Source of the DNA: Cladorhizidae sp. MBARI D1340-BT2
Lineage: Eukaryota > Porifera > Demospongiae > Poecilosclerida > Cladorhizidae
Assembly (NCBI GenBank): GCA_028752905.1
Contig: JAQNBH010000009.1
Span: forward strand, 47,105,165-47,169,164
Reading direction: 5' to 3'
Length of the DNA stretch: 64,000 bases
Shown here: piece by piece, positions 12,074 through 21,357 of the stretch
How positions within the stretch are numbered: position 1 is the first letter of the stretch
How the letters are laid out: the number at the start of each line of letters is the position of its first letter
The notes under the pieces: generated by a model
What the model was told of the DNA's origin: nothing
Databases searched by the model: none
The model's input: the letters and a program-made list of their open reading frames with translations, nothing else
Translations under genes and position numbers: made by a program

Positions 12074-12901
12074 ATGGCAGCTAGACCGCTCGTGGTACCA
12101 GACGCTTACAATGGCGAGGGGAGCTGGAGTCAGTGGCACTATCACTTCCAGAACGTCGTGGCCGTTAACGATTGGAACGAGGAGGCACAGCTGAAGTGGC
12201 TCAAGGTGCGACTCACGGGGCGAGCACAGTCAGCGTTCCAACGGTTATCAACAGCAACCCAGGCTAGCCTAGAGCTGGTTTTGGCTGCCCTGAAAGAGAG
12301 GTTTGAGCCATCTAGCCAGAAGACCAGATACCAGGCGGAGCTCCAAACTCATCGGAAGAAGAAAACGGAAAGCTGGGCGGATCTGGCCGAAGATCTCCGC
12401 CTTTCTGCAGACAAGGCGTACCCCGATCTCGAGGACAACGCTAGGGAGAGACTAGCCCTCAACGCCTACCTGGGACTCCTGGACAACCCTCAAGTTGCGT
12501 TTGGAGTGAAGCAGAGGACGCCTGCTGATCTGGATACGGCTATAGCTGCAACTCTCGAACTGGAATCCTATCTGAGTCCCAAGACAGCTGTCTCCAGCGT
12601 TGTGGATGAAGAGTGCGAGGAGAAGGCACAAATTGGAGCTGTAAGTGCTAATGATAAATTAGTTGCATTAGTTGAGAAGTTAATTGAAAGAGTGGAAAAG
12701 CTGGAAGTAGGAAGGACAGAAGGCACTGGCAACCAGTTCTCAGGAAGAGGACGCCAAGGAAATGGTGGGACCAGGACCTCTTTTAGGGAGACCCAGCTGA
12801 ATACTCCAGCCAACAGGGATATTATATGCTGGAACTGTGGCCAGAGGGGACATATCGCTAGGCTATGCCGATCCCCTAAGAAGCAGTTTCAGGGAAACTA
12901 G
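12074..12901 (+). CDS. gag: Gag polyprotein of the gypsy element
   Basis: 275 residues from ATG 12074 to TAG 12899. It forms the nucleocapsid particle that packages element RNA. The first 180 residues look like a Ty3/gypsy gag core (SWSQWHYHFQNV, LTGRAQSAFQRL, RLALNAYLGLLDNP). A charged linker follows, then one CCHC zinc knuckle near the C terminus (CWNCGQRGHIARLC). The ATG at 12074 is chosen because it follows the primer site directly and no earlier ATG is in frame. The gene ends at a slippery heptamer, and the pol frame is -1 relative to gag. Confidence 0.9.
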   Translation: MAARPLVVPDAYNGEGSWSQWHYHFQNVVAVNDWNEEAQLKWLKVRLTGRAQSAFQRLSTATQASLELVLAALKERFEPSSQKTRYQAELQTHRKKKTESWADLAEDLRLSADKAYPDLEDNARERLALNAYLGLLDNPQVAFGVKQRTPADLDTAIAATLELESYLSPKTAVSSVVDEECEEKAQIGAVSANDKLVALVEKLIERVEKLEVGRTEGTGNQFSGRGRQGNGGTRTSFRETQLNTPANRDIICWNCGQRGHIARLCRSPKKQFQGN

Positions 12902-12952
12902 ACACCCCCTGCACGAGGAGTCGAGTGCAGGAGGGTAAGAAAAGTAGGACTC
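12892..12952 (+). promoter_or_regulatory. -1 programmed ribosomal frameshift signal (heptamer, stem-loop, possible pseudoknot)
   Basis: The heptamer GGGAAAC at 12892-12898 is in the X_XXY_YYZ phase of gag and is followed directly by the gag stop TAG. Downstream, CCTGCAC (12908-12914) pairs perfectly with GTGCAGG (12925-12931); CCC 12905-12907 can also pair with GGG 12933-12935 across a 1-nt bulge. The loop holds GAGTC (12918-12922), which can pair with GACTC (12948-12952) to make an H-type pseudoknot. The spacer is 6-9 nt. Shifting by -1 enters exactly the pol frame, which is open from 12880. Confidence 0.8.
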
Positions 12953-15666
12953 AAAACCCCGTAGATCTACCAATATCTGTCATTACTCCAACAGGTGGAT
13001 TTCGAGTAGAGGGGCTAGTGTATGGACAGGCTATTCCTTTTCTCGTTGACACTGGAGCAGCAGTTACGTTGATGCGGAAGGATACCTGGGACAGAGTGAC
13101 CAAGGATCGGAAAGTCGACTTGGAGACGTATGCTGAACTGAGGCTGGTGAGCGTTGACGGGACACCGCTGCAAATACACGGACATGCCAGTGTGGACCTC
13201 TCGCTGAATGGGAACAAGTATGGAGTTGGCGTTGTTGTGGTGAGCCCCTTAACTAGTGAAGCCATTCTAGGGCTAGATTTTATGAGGAAACACCATGTAA
13301 CCATTGATTTGGGAAGAGCCGAGATAAACATAGGTGGGGAAGACCCAATATCTATTCAGCAGCCCAACCAATCTCCACATGTTTGTGGTAGTGTTTGCCT
13401 CATAGACAGCGTCGAATTGCCCCCATTCTCTGAGACAGTCGTCATGGCTTACTCCGATGAATTGGCCCAAGATCAAGGCACATATATCGTAGAGGAGAAG
13501 CCAGGTAAAGGGTTGGCATGTTCGGTTGCTCGTGCATTAGTCAAGCCTCAAAATGGTAAAGTACCTGTGAGATTGCTTCACCCCAAACCTGAAGTAGTGG
13601 TGATCCCAAAGCATGTACAAGTTGGTACAATAGAGTCAGTGAATATTCCTCTGGAAGTTGTAGCCAATGCTTCTGCTAGCTCAGACAGATCCGACCCGAA
13701 ACTAGACGAATTTTTGTGGCATTTAATTGAAGAGAGTGGGGCAGAGCTAAATGATGAGCAGAGAGAGCAATTTTTTGTTTTACTTAGCGAATATGCTGAT
13801 GTTTTCGCTAGGTCTAGTTCCGATTTCGGTAGAACTGGCAAGCTCGAGCATGAGATACATACTGGTAGTAGCACCCCAGTTAGGCAGGCTGTTCGTAGAT
13901 TCCCTCCACATCGTAGGCAGGAGATGCAGAAGCTTTTGCATACTATGCTCGAAAATGAAGTGGTCCAACCCTCTAAAAGCCCTTGGGCTTCACCAATCGT
14001 GCTCGTCCGGAAGAAGGACAATAGTTTTCGGTTTTGCGTCGATTATCGCAAGCTGAATGAGGTCACTCGTAAAGATGCCTACCCACTACCTAGAATAGAC
14101 GACACTCTCAACACGTTAGCCGGCTCCAAATGGTTTTCTACGCTAGATTTGCTCAGTGGCTATTGGCAGGTTGAGGTCGCAGAGAAGGACCGACCTAAGA
14201 CGGCATTTTGTACAACAGAAGGCTTGTTCGAATTTAAAGTGATGCCTTTTGGTCTGTGCAATGCTCCGGCTACATTCCAGAGGCTCATGGATCTTGTCCT
14301 TGCCGGCTTGCAATGGTCTCACTGTATGGTCTATCTTGACGATGTCATCATTTTGGGAAAAACCTTTTCTGAGCACTTAGCAAACTTGAAACAAGTGTTT
14401 AGTCGTCTCCGTGAAGCTGGCTTGAAACTACAGCCTAAGAAATGCCAATTGCTTCGGCACCAAGTACAGTTTTTAGGTCACATAGTGACAGACGAGGGGG
14501 TGTCAGCCGACCCCAAGAAGCTCGAGAAAGTTGCCACTTGGCCCACTCCTAGAACAACAAAGGAAGTACAGCAGTTCCTGGGTTTTGCAGGCTATTATAG
14601 AAGATTTATTCAAGACTTCGCTAAAATCGCTAGACCCCTGCACAAGCTAACTGAACACCAGGCTACCTTTAAATGGACAACCGAATGCCAGACGGCTTTT
14701 GACAAACTTAAGTACCATCTCACTTCTTCACCAGTACTGGCCTACCCTGACTATAGCAAGCCATTTATCTTAGAAACTGATGCCAGTGACACAGGTATTG
14801 GTGCAGTGCTTTCCCAAGAAGACGATGAAGGCCGAGAGCGAGTCATCGCTTATGGTAGCAGACTATTGAGCAAGCCTGAGCGACAGTACTGCGTTACCAG
14901 ACGAGAACTTCTAGCCGTAGTTGTTTTCACTCGTCACTTTCGTTATTTCCTCCTAGGCCGTACGTTCACACTCCGGACAGACCATGGATCGCTAACCTGG
15001 CTTAAGAATTTCAAGGAACCTGAAGGTCAGATGGCTAGGTGGCTAGAGCGGTTACAGGAGTTCGATTTCACAATAGTACATCGAAGGGGAAAGAAACACA
15101 CAAATGCTGATGCTCTCTCTCGACTTCCCTGTCGCCAGTGTGGTCGTCAAAACCATGGTCAGGAAGCTATTGTTGCCAGTACTTCGCTCTCAGAGACGGT
15201 AGACTTCCCCCAAGATCAGCTCAATGACCCAATGATTGGTCCGGTGCTGAGGGCCAAACTCCAAGACCAGAGACCTCCTGACTCCGAGATTAAAGCACTG
15301 TGTAGACATTCACGACGTTTATTCCAGATATGGGATCAGCTTGTGACGCAAAATGGAAAGCTCTACCGCCTATACCAGAAAGACAAGGATGATGATGTTA
15401 TCTACCAGCTGGTGATTCCAGTAAGCAAGAGGAGTGAAGTGCTCATGGAGATGCATGGAGGCACCCTTGGAGGTCACCTCGGGGAGGACAAGACACTTGC
15501 TCGTGTCCGTGAACGATTCTACTGGCCAGGATACCATAATGATGTTTGTGACTGGTGTAAGATGTGTGCTGATTGTGCAGCTGCCAAAACAAACACTCCC
15601 AAAAATCGATCACCCCTTCAGAGTGTAAAGGTGGGAAGCCCTATGCAGATGGTTGCTGTGGAATAG
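12895..15666 (+). CDS. pol: Pol polyprotein: protease, reverse transcriptase, RNase H, integrase N-terminal part
   Basis: This frame has no suitable ATG and is entered by frameshifting. Domains in order: aspartic protease with DTGAA (13048-13062); reverse transcriptase with the RFCVDYRKLN, LDLLSGYWQV, MPFGLCNAPATFQRLM and YLDD (about 14332) motifs; RNase H with LETDASDTGIGAVLSQ and RRELLAVV; then the integrase zinc-binding HHCC region (HGGTLGGHLGEDKT ... WCKMCADC). The frame ends at TAG 15664-15666, where the first catalytic Asp of the integrase core should be. All catalytic residues up to there are present, so protease, RT and RNase H look functional. Confidence 0.93.
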   Translation, partial: KLDTPCTRSRVQEGKKSRTQNPVDLPISVITPTGGFRVEGLVYGQAIPFLVDTGAAVTLMRKDTWDRVTKDRKVDLETYAELRLVSVDGTPLQIHGHASVDLSLNGNKYGVGVVVVSPLTSEAILGLDFMRKHHVTIDLGRAEINIGGEDPISIQQPNQSPHVCGSVCLIDSVELPPFSETVVMAYSDELAQDQGTYIVEEKPGKGLACSVARALVKPQNGKVPVRLLHPKPEVVVIPKHVQVGTIESVNIPLEVVANASASSDRSDPKLDEFLWHLIEESGAELNDEQREQFFVLLSEYADVFARSSSDFGRTGKLEHEIHTGSSTPVRQAVRRFPPHRRQEMQKLLHTMLENEVVQPSKSPWASPIVLVRKKDNSFRFCVDYRKLNEVTRKDAYPLPRIDDTLNTLAGSKWFSTLDLLSGYWQVEVAEKDRPKTAFCTTEGLFEFKVMPFGLCNAPATFQRLMDLVLAGLQWSHCMVYLDDVIILGKTFSEHLANLKQVFSRLREAGLKLQPKKCQLLRHQVQFLGHIVTDEGVSADPKKLEKVATWPTPRTTKEVQQFLGFAGYYRRFIQDFAKIARPLHKLTEHQATFKWTTECQTAFDKLKYHLTSSPVLAYPDYSKPFILETDASDTGIGAVLSQEDDEGRERVIAYGSRLLSKPERQYCVTRRELLAVVVFTRHFRYFLLGRTFTLRTDHGSLTWLKNFKEPEGQMARWLERLQEFDFTIVHRRGKKHTNADALSRLPCRQCGRQNHGQEAIVASTSLSETVDFPQDQLNDPMIGPVLRAKLQDQRPPDSEIKALCRHSRRLFQIWDQLVTQNGKLYRLYQKDKDDDVIYQLVIPVSKRSEVLMEMHGGTLGGHLGEDKTLARVRERFYWPGYHNDVCDWCKMCADCAAAKTNTPKNRSPLQSVKVGSPMQMVAVE

Positions 15667-16685
15667 TGGGGCCATTCCCAGAATCAGAGCTCGGGAACTC
15701 ATACATCTTGGTTATCGGGGACTACTTCACTCGTTGGATGGAGGCATTTCCCATCCCCAATCAGGAAGCTGTTACTGTTGCCCGTGTTCTCACCCATGAG
15801 TTCTTTTATAGATTCTCCCTACCTGAACAACTGCACTCTGACCAAGGGAAGCAATTCGAATCCAAACTTGTGGCTGAAGTATGTAAGCTCCTTGGAATTT
15901 CCAAAACCCGTACCACACCTTATCACCCGCAATCTGATGGACTTATCGAACGATTCAACCGGACCCTCCTTTCTATGCTAAGAGCTGCTGCCACCGAGAA
16001 CCCATTTGATTGGGAAAATCATCTTCGACCGCTATGTATGGCATACAACAGCAGTGTACATCCAACAACTGGATACTCTCCCTTCTACCTCATGTTTGGG
16101 CGTAACGCAAAGATGCCAATCGACCTTATGTATGGTAACAGTCCAACTGAGGGAGACCAGCCAACGACGACAACCGAATTCGCTACTAAGCTGCAAGATA
16201 GGCTGCGAGAAGCCTACACTCGTGTTCGGGACACTATGGGACGTCAGCTCGACAGGCAAAAAGACCTGTATGATGAACGAGTTCATGGCAAACCCTTTGA
16301 AAAAGATGACCTGGTGTGGCTGCACTCAAAAGTTGTCCCTCGTGGAGTGGGTCGGAAACTTCACCGCTCCTGGACTGGTCCTTTCAGAGTAGTCAAGAAA
16401 CTGTCTAACTCGGTGTACCGTCTTCAGAACTCTCTTTCGTCAAGGCATCGACTAATTGTGCACTTCGACCGTCTCAAGCCCTGTCCAGAAGGAAATCGTT
16501 TGCCAACTGTCCCTAAACGAAAGAAACAAGCACCACCGACTCCAACACAGCCTCTCGACCCACCAGGCACCAATCTCTCTGAGGTACCTGATGATGACCC
16601 CTTGCCGGTACCCGAACCACGCTATCCTCGTCGCAATCGGAGACCCCCCGAACGATTGAGAACGCTTGTACCACATGGAACTTAA
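15667..16685 (+). pseudogene. Integrase core and C-terminal part of pol, out of frame
   Basis: The remaining integrase lies in another frame, open from 15573 to 16685. It carries the second Asp (HSDQGKQFES, about 15839) and the Glu (LIERFNRT, about 15948) with 35 residues between them, the DD35E spacing. A GPY/F-type module follows (SWTGPFRVVKKL) and then a Pro- and Arg-rich tail. A single missing base around 15662-15664 accounts for the break and hits the codon of the first catalytic Asp. As the LTRs are nearly identical, the break is recent, or an assembly error. Confidence 0.88.
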
Positions 16686-16708
16686 ATCCGGGACGGATTT
16701 CTTCTCAG

Positions 16709-16718
16709 TGGGGGGCTG
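16709..16718 (+). promoter_or_regulatory. polypurine tract of the gypsy element
   Basis: The run GTGGGGGG sits directly before the 3' LTR, the usual site of plus-strand priming. Two bases (CTG/TG) separate it from TGTAAC, leaving 2 nt of doubt about the exact LTR start. Confidence 0.7.
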
Positions 16719-17050
16719 TGTAACAGTGTAATAACTGAATTATTATTCATTTATGTATTTGCATAGTGTAGCTGATTGTTAGTTTGGTGTTGTGGTGTTT
16801 ATGTATGTGTTGTGTGGTGATTGTGTCATGTCCTGTGACCCCTGTGGTTCTTTTGGCTCTTATGGAGTATGCTGACTTATATCCTGTGATGTGGTGTCCT
16901 GTTCTTGATAGTCTGATTTGTGCAAGTAGTTAGTATATAAGAGTGCTCATTTTTGTAAGATTGTTGTTGTTTCTGAGATTGATATTTGTCAACCAATTTG
17001 AATCATTAATCCTACTTCTATCTAAACTCTCAAAGTTGAGCTTTTCTACA
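16719..17050 (+). repeat. 3' LTR of the gypsy element
   Basis: 332 bp, near-identical to 11715-12045. It is followed by CATGTGAATGG, which resumes the 45-bp array and starts with the 4-bp target duplication. Confidence 0.95.
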
Positions 17051-17906
17051 CATGTGAATGGCATGTGCACCACTAGTACTAGGTATCAACTGTAGCATGT
17101 GAATGGCATGTGCACCACTAGTACTAGGTATCAACTGTAGCATGTGAATGGCATGTGCACCACTAGTACTAGGTATCAACTGTGGCATGTGAATGGCATG
17201 TGCACCACTAGTACTAGGTATCAACTGTGGCATGTGAATGGCATGTGCACCACTAGTACTAGGTATCAACTGCGGCATGTGAATGGCATGTGCACCACTA
17301 GTACTAGGTATCAACTGTAGCATGTGAATGGCATGTGCACCACTAGCACTGGGTATCAACTGTAGCATGTGAATGGCATGTGCACCACTAGTACTAGGTA
17401 TCAACTGTGGCATGTGAATGGCATGTGCACCACTAGTACTAGGTATCAACTGTAGCATGTGAATGGCATGTGCACCACTAGTACTAGGTATCAACTGTGG
17501 CATGTGAATGGCATGTGCACCACTAGTACTAGGTATCAACTGTGGCATGTGAATGGCATGTGCACCACTAGTACTAGGTATCAACTGCGGCATGTGAATG
17601 GCATGTGCACCACTAGTACTAGGTATCAACTGTAGCATGTGAATGGCATGTGCACCACTAGCACTGGGTATCAACTGTAGCATGTGAATGGCATGTGCAC
17701 CACTAGTACTAGGTATCAACTGGTACTAGGTATCAACTGTGGCATGTGAATGGCATGTGCACCACTAGTACTAGGCATCAACTGTGGCATGTGAATGGCA
17801 TGTGCACCACTAGTACTAGGTATCAACTGTGGCATGTGAATGGCATGTGCACCACTAGTACTAGGTATCAACTGTAGCATGTGAATGGCATGTGCACCAC
17901 TAGTAC
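17051..17906. repeat. 45-bp minisatellite, block 2
   Basis: Continuation of the 45-bp array after the gypsy element, about 19 units, with one truncated unit near 17719-17730. A run of six units is repeated within the block, with the TGCGG and CACTGGG variants in the same order. It ends at the hAT target site AGTAC. Confidence 0.95.
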
Positions 17907-18075
17907 CAGGGGTGTATTTAGGGGGGGGGGCGGGGGGGGGCATTCGCCCCCCCCTTGTATCATTTTCGCCCCCCCCCCCTTGAAATTAGAGATATTTTTT
18001 AAAATAATGTCAAGAAAGGTGTAATACAAGAAAGGTGTAATAAGCTTATGATATCAGGTTCAAATGATAGGAATG

Positions 18076-20262
18076 TCAAACTGAGGTTCTTCTTGGTTTT
18101 CTCTGCCATACGTCCACAATCTCTTCAAGGTCGCTCTCAGAGAGTACTTCTGGTGCCTCTATAGCAATCCTCATAAGGTGAGAAAGGCTGCAGTCACTTA
18201 GAGAATTACGCAAACGAGTCTTGATCATCTTCATCTGTGAGAAGCTTCTCTCCACAGAAGCAGTAGAAACTGGAATCGATAAGCAGATGGAGGCAATCTT
18301 GTGCAAATTGGGAAACATGGCCTTGAGCATGTCGTTTGAAACAAGTTCTTTCAGCTGTGATGCAGTAGTATCCCGTGGTTGCTTGACTAACAGCTGGCGG
18401 AATGTTTTCCACTCTGTAAGTATTTCAGTGGAAATCATGGCTGTCTTCACTGTTTCTTCTCCATCCAATGTTTCTGCATCTCTATCTTCTCCGTAGTGAG
18501 CAATCAGTTTCTCAACAGACGTGTCTCCATAAGTGGGAAAAGATACTGAATCTGGTTTTGGAACTTTCCGTGGATCGAATATAGACAATGCTGATACAAC
18601 AGCGTTGGATGAAGAAAATCGGCTTGTTATGTTGGCCTTTAAATCAGCAACAAAAGGCTTACCAACAACATTCTGGAACGAAAGTATTTTATCAGCGTCA
18701 ATAGACACCTTTGTAGATGACTTCAAGTCTTCAACGTTTTCAAGAAGCTCCAACACCCAGTTCGCTCCAGGCAAAACTGCATCATCCAAGGATTTAACAG
18801 TAGCATCAACAAGGAATGATATCAACGAGAGGTCAAGCTGCTCTGCCTGAAGTGCTTTGCTGAGCTTGGCTACTTGTGGTAGAGTGAAATCAAGCAAATA
18901 TATAGCTGCAATCGTAGACAATTTGCAGAGGGCACCATGGATTCCAAGAGCTTCTGGCTCGTGGGACGTCTCGTAGATGTTCCCAATGGTGATTACAATT
19001 GCAGAATAACTTGCTTTGACAGCTTTGACACACCTTTCATGTGCCAGCCAGCGTGTGTCAGATGGCTTGATCACTTTCATTTCTGGAAGTTCAAGAACGT
19101 GCTGTACCTCCTTCAGACACTCTGCTCGCTTGGGGGAATTGCGAAAATGCTTCCAAAGAGTAGTCAATGTTCTGTAAACATGAGCAATTCCAGGAGTTTT
19201 ATTGGCAGCTTGCACACAAGCCAACTGCAGTAAGTGACAGTGGCAGTGTATAAACAGAGCGTGAGGAGTATGTTTCTTGATACGTGCCTGAACCCCGGTC
19301 TTTCGTCCAGAAAAAGTTGCAGCTCCATCAAATCCCAATCCAACTATTCTTCCGACTTGTAGACCTTTCTTCTTTAAACAATCGATGAGATTAGAATAGA
19401 TGGTCTCTGCATCAGCCTTCTTCAATGGAATAAGCTCCAGAAAGCACTCTACTGGTACACCATCTTCCTCCCAGCGGCAAAACACAGACAATTCTTCTAC
19501 GTTGGTGACATCTGTGCACTCATCTGCCATGAGGCTGTACATAGGTGCCTTTTGAAGTCGCTTCAGAATCGACTCCTCCACCCATGTCCCCAATGATTCG
19601 ATGAATTCAACCACAGCCACTCTTGATGTGTACACAGCATTTCTTGGTGCAGTTTCTAAGAATTGCTTCAAATGTTGGCTGCCACATCGAACCACCACGT
19701 CAACCAGCTTCTCAAATGTTGTCGAATGTGCAACTTGTTCTTTCGTAAGAAAATGAGTGAGTAGGATCAGGCACTTCACTGCAGCTCTGTTCTGAGCTCT
19801 TTTGCGAGCTAAAACATTCTGGAGTTGCTGTACAACTGTTCCACCTTTGGCTGCTCCTTTAGCTGCAAAAAGAGCTTGAGTTGCATGGATATGGAAGTCA
19901 CTTCTCGCATGAGCTTTCATTTTTTCAACAGCTTTCTTCCAATTTCTGCAAGGTTGTGTGACCCACACTCCTCCAGTACGCTGCAGACCAGATTGCTTGC
20001 AAACCTTGCAAAAGGCACCATCGCTATCCTCGTCATAATAGAGCCAACTGAAATCTTTCTCCCAGCTCTTAGAGTATTTTCTCTTCGTGGATACAGAAGA
20101 GCGGTGTTTGTTTTGCTTGCTTTTCTTTGAAGGTGGAGGACTAAGGCTAGGACTAGATGCCTCGACATGCTCAGAGCTATCTGTTCTGCTATCTTCGCTA
20201 TCGCTGCTATTAGCATGAGAAGAGGCTTGAGAAGTACTTGCAAAGTATGAGCGAATATCCAT
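18076..20262 (-). CDS. hAT-family transposase (TTF-type zinc finger, DUF4371-like core), intact
   Basis: 728 residues from ATG 20262 with no breaks. It is predicted to cut and paste the element by binding its ends in the nucleus. Layout: Ser-rich N terminus starting MDIRSYF; a TTF-like zinc finger with CKVC near residue 87 and a later His pair (HARSDFHIH); then an RNase-H-fold core with candidate catalytic acids D247 (LMADECTD), D312 (GLGFDGAATF) and E671 (STASVERSFS), and a large helical insert between the last two. The C-terminal block around E671 is the hAT dimerisation region. All three acids and the open frame are intact, so it may be active. A decayed homologue lies at 44105-51722. Confidence 0.92.
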   Translation of the reverse strand: MDIRSYFASTSQASSHANSSDSEDSRTDSSEHVEASSPSLSPPPSKKSKQNKHRSSVSTKRKYSKSWEKDFSWLYYDEDSDGAFCKVCKQSGLQRTGGVWVTQPCRNWKKAVEKMKAHARSDFHIHATQALFAAKGAAKGGTVVQQLQNVLARKRAQNRAAVKCLILLTHFLTKEQVAHSTTFEKLVDVVVRCGSQHLKQFLETAPRNAVYTSRVAVVEFIESLGTWVEESILKRLQKAPMYSLMADECTDVTNVEELSVFCRWEEDGVPVECFLELIPLKKADAETIYSNLIDCLKKKGLQVGRIVGLGFDGAATFSGRKTGVQARIKKHTPHALFIHCHCHLLQLACVQAANKTPGIAHVYRTLTTLWKHFRNSPKRAECLKEVQHVLELPEMKVIKPSDTRWLAHERCVKAVKASYSAIVITIGNIYETSHEPEALGIHGALCKLSTIAAIYLLDFTLPQVAKLSKALQAEQLDLSLISFLVDATVKSLDDAVLPGANWVLELLENVEDLKSSTKVSIDADKILSFQNVVGKPFVADLKANITSRFSSSNAVVSALSIFDPRKVPKPDSVSFPTYGDTSVEKLIAHYGEDRDAETLDGEETVKTAMISTEILTEWKTFRQLLVKQPRDTTASQLKELVSNDMLKAMFPNLHKIASICLSIPVSTASVERSFSQMKMIKTRLRNSLSDCSLSHLMRIAIEAPEVLSESDLEEIVDVWQRKPRRTSV

Positions 20263-20299
20263 ATTAATATGAAGAGAAATCAGCTAGTAAGGTTTCTTT

Positions 20300-20690
20300 T
20301 ATAGAGACTTTAAGACCATGACATAATGGACTGAGTTAAAAATACTGAGAGAGAGTGGGAAAGAAGGAGGGAACTGAAGAAGTGACAAACCTACAAAGGA
20401 GAACACGTGGTGGTGTGTGATGACTTTAAGACCATGACATAATGGACTGAGTTAAAAATACTGAGAGAGAGTGGGAAAGAAGGAGGGAACTGAAGAAGTG
20501 ACAAACCTACAAAGGAGAACACGTGGTGGCGTGTGATGACATCATGTCTAAGATTAGACTTGAAGACCATGACATAATGGACTGAGTTAAAAATACTGAG
20601 AGAGAGGGAGTGGGAAAGAAGGAGAAACAAAAGAAGTGACAAACCTACAAAGGAGAGCACGTGGTGGTGTGTGATGTCATCGTGTCATGA
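20300..20690. repeat. three direct repeats upstream of the hAT transposase
   Basis: Copies of an approximately 116-bp unit containing AAGACCATGACATAATGGAC start at 20312, 20428 and 20573; the last spacing is longer by about 29 bp. They lie between the transposase ATG and the element's right end. Subterminal repeats are often transposase-binding or promoter regions in hAT elements; that role is inferred. Confidence 0.75.
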
Positions 20691-20699
20691 CACATGCTC

Positions 20700-21352
20700 T
20701 CCTTTTTCCAAGCAGCTACAATATCATGAGAAATATATACAGTCTAGCCATAGTTCGGTATAGCATAATGCCATTGGTAGTCAGTCAAAATAGCTATCCT
20801 CAGACATTGTAAAAGCAAAAAAAAATATGGGGGGATCTTCCCCCCAGACCCCCCTTTTACGGCTTATGAACATGTTAAGAAAATATTAACAAAAATTAGG
20901 GCACCAAGTGACCAACCATTTCCACCACCCCCCCCCCCCCCCCCCCCTAGAGAACTAGAGAAAAATTGTGTATGAAACCTGTTGTCCATGATTTTGTAAG
21001 AAAATGCATGGAATGCAACATAATTCGATTTCACAAAAGCCCACCTCCATTATACGAGTGACAAGTGACTATATCTAATCTATATATGCTGATTGCCGTA
21101 GCATGCAACTTCAGCAAATATTTAAGATGGAATGTTGTACTAAAGATTTTAGAAAAAGTGCATGCCATCATAAGTAGCAGCTATATATACAGTTAGTACT
21201 GCAAAAATACCTGTGGGTAAAACACTTTCGTACTCCACGCGGAAGCCCAGGGTGCACGTCCCCTTTCCGCACCATCCAGGCTCTCCGCCCCCCCTTATTT
21301 TTCCATATCTCAAGTTCGCCCCCCCTTGGCAAAATTTCTGTATACAACCCTG
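20700..21352. other. right arm of the hAT element
   Basis: Non-coding arm with a G-rich then C-rich palindromic patch near 20830-20865, a run of about 20 C near 20928-20947, and the inverted terminal repeat. No gene is seen. Confidence 0.6.
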
Positions 21353-21357
21353 AGTAC

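Larger units (their letters stand above)
11715..17050 (+). mobile_element. Ty3/gypsy LTR retrotransposon, near-complete, recent insertion
   Basis: This 5.3-kb element has 331/332-bp LTRs (TGTAAC...CTACA), a primer site, gag, a -1 frameshift signal, and pol in the order protease, reverse transcriptase, RNase H, integrase, then a polypurine run before the 3' LTR. It sits in the 45-bp array with CATG on both sides (11711-11714 and 17051-17054), a 4-bp target duplication. The LTRs differ by one substitution and one 1-nt indel, so the insertion is young. One frameshift in integrase breaks pol. Confidence 0.95.
17907..21352 (-). mobile_element. hAT DNA transposon, apparently autonomous, with 5-bp target duplication
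   Basis: The 3446-bp element begins CAGGGGTGTATTTAG, and its other end reads inward CAGGGTTGTATACAG. Both ends then run into G- or C-rich tracts. AGTAC flanks it at 17902-17906 and 21353-21357, and removing the element restores a normal 45-bp unit. It carries one uninterrupted transposase gene on the minus strand. A second, internally deleted copy at 59713-60282 also has a 5-bp duplication. Confidence 0.92.
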
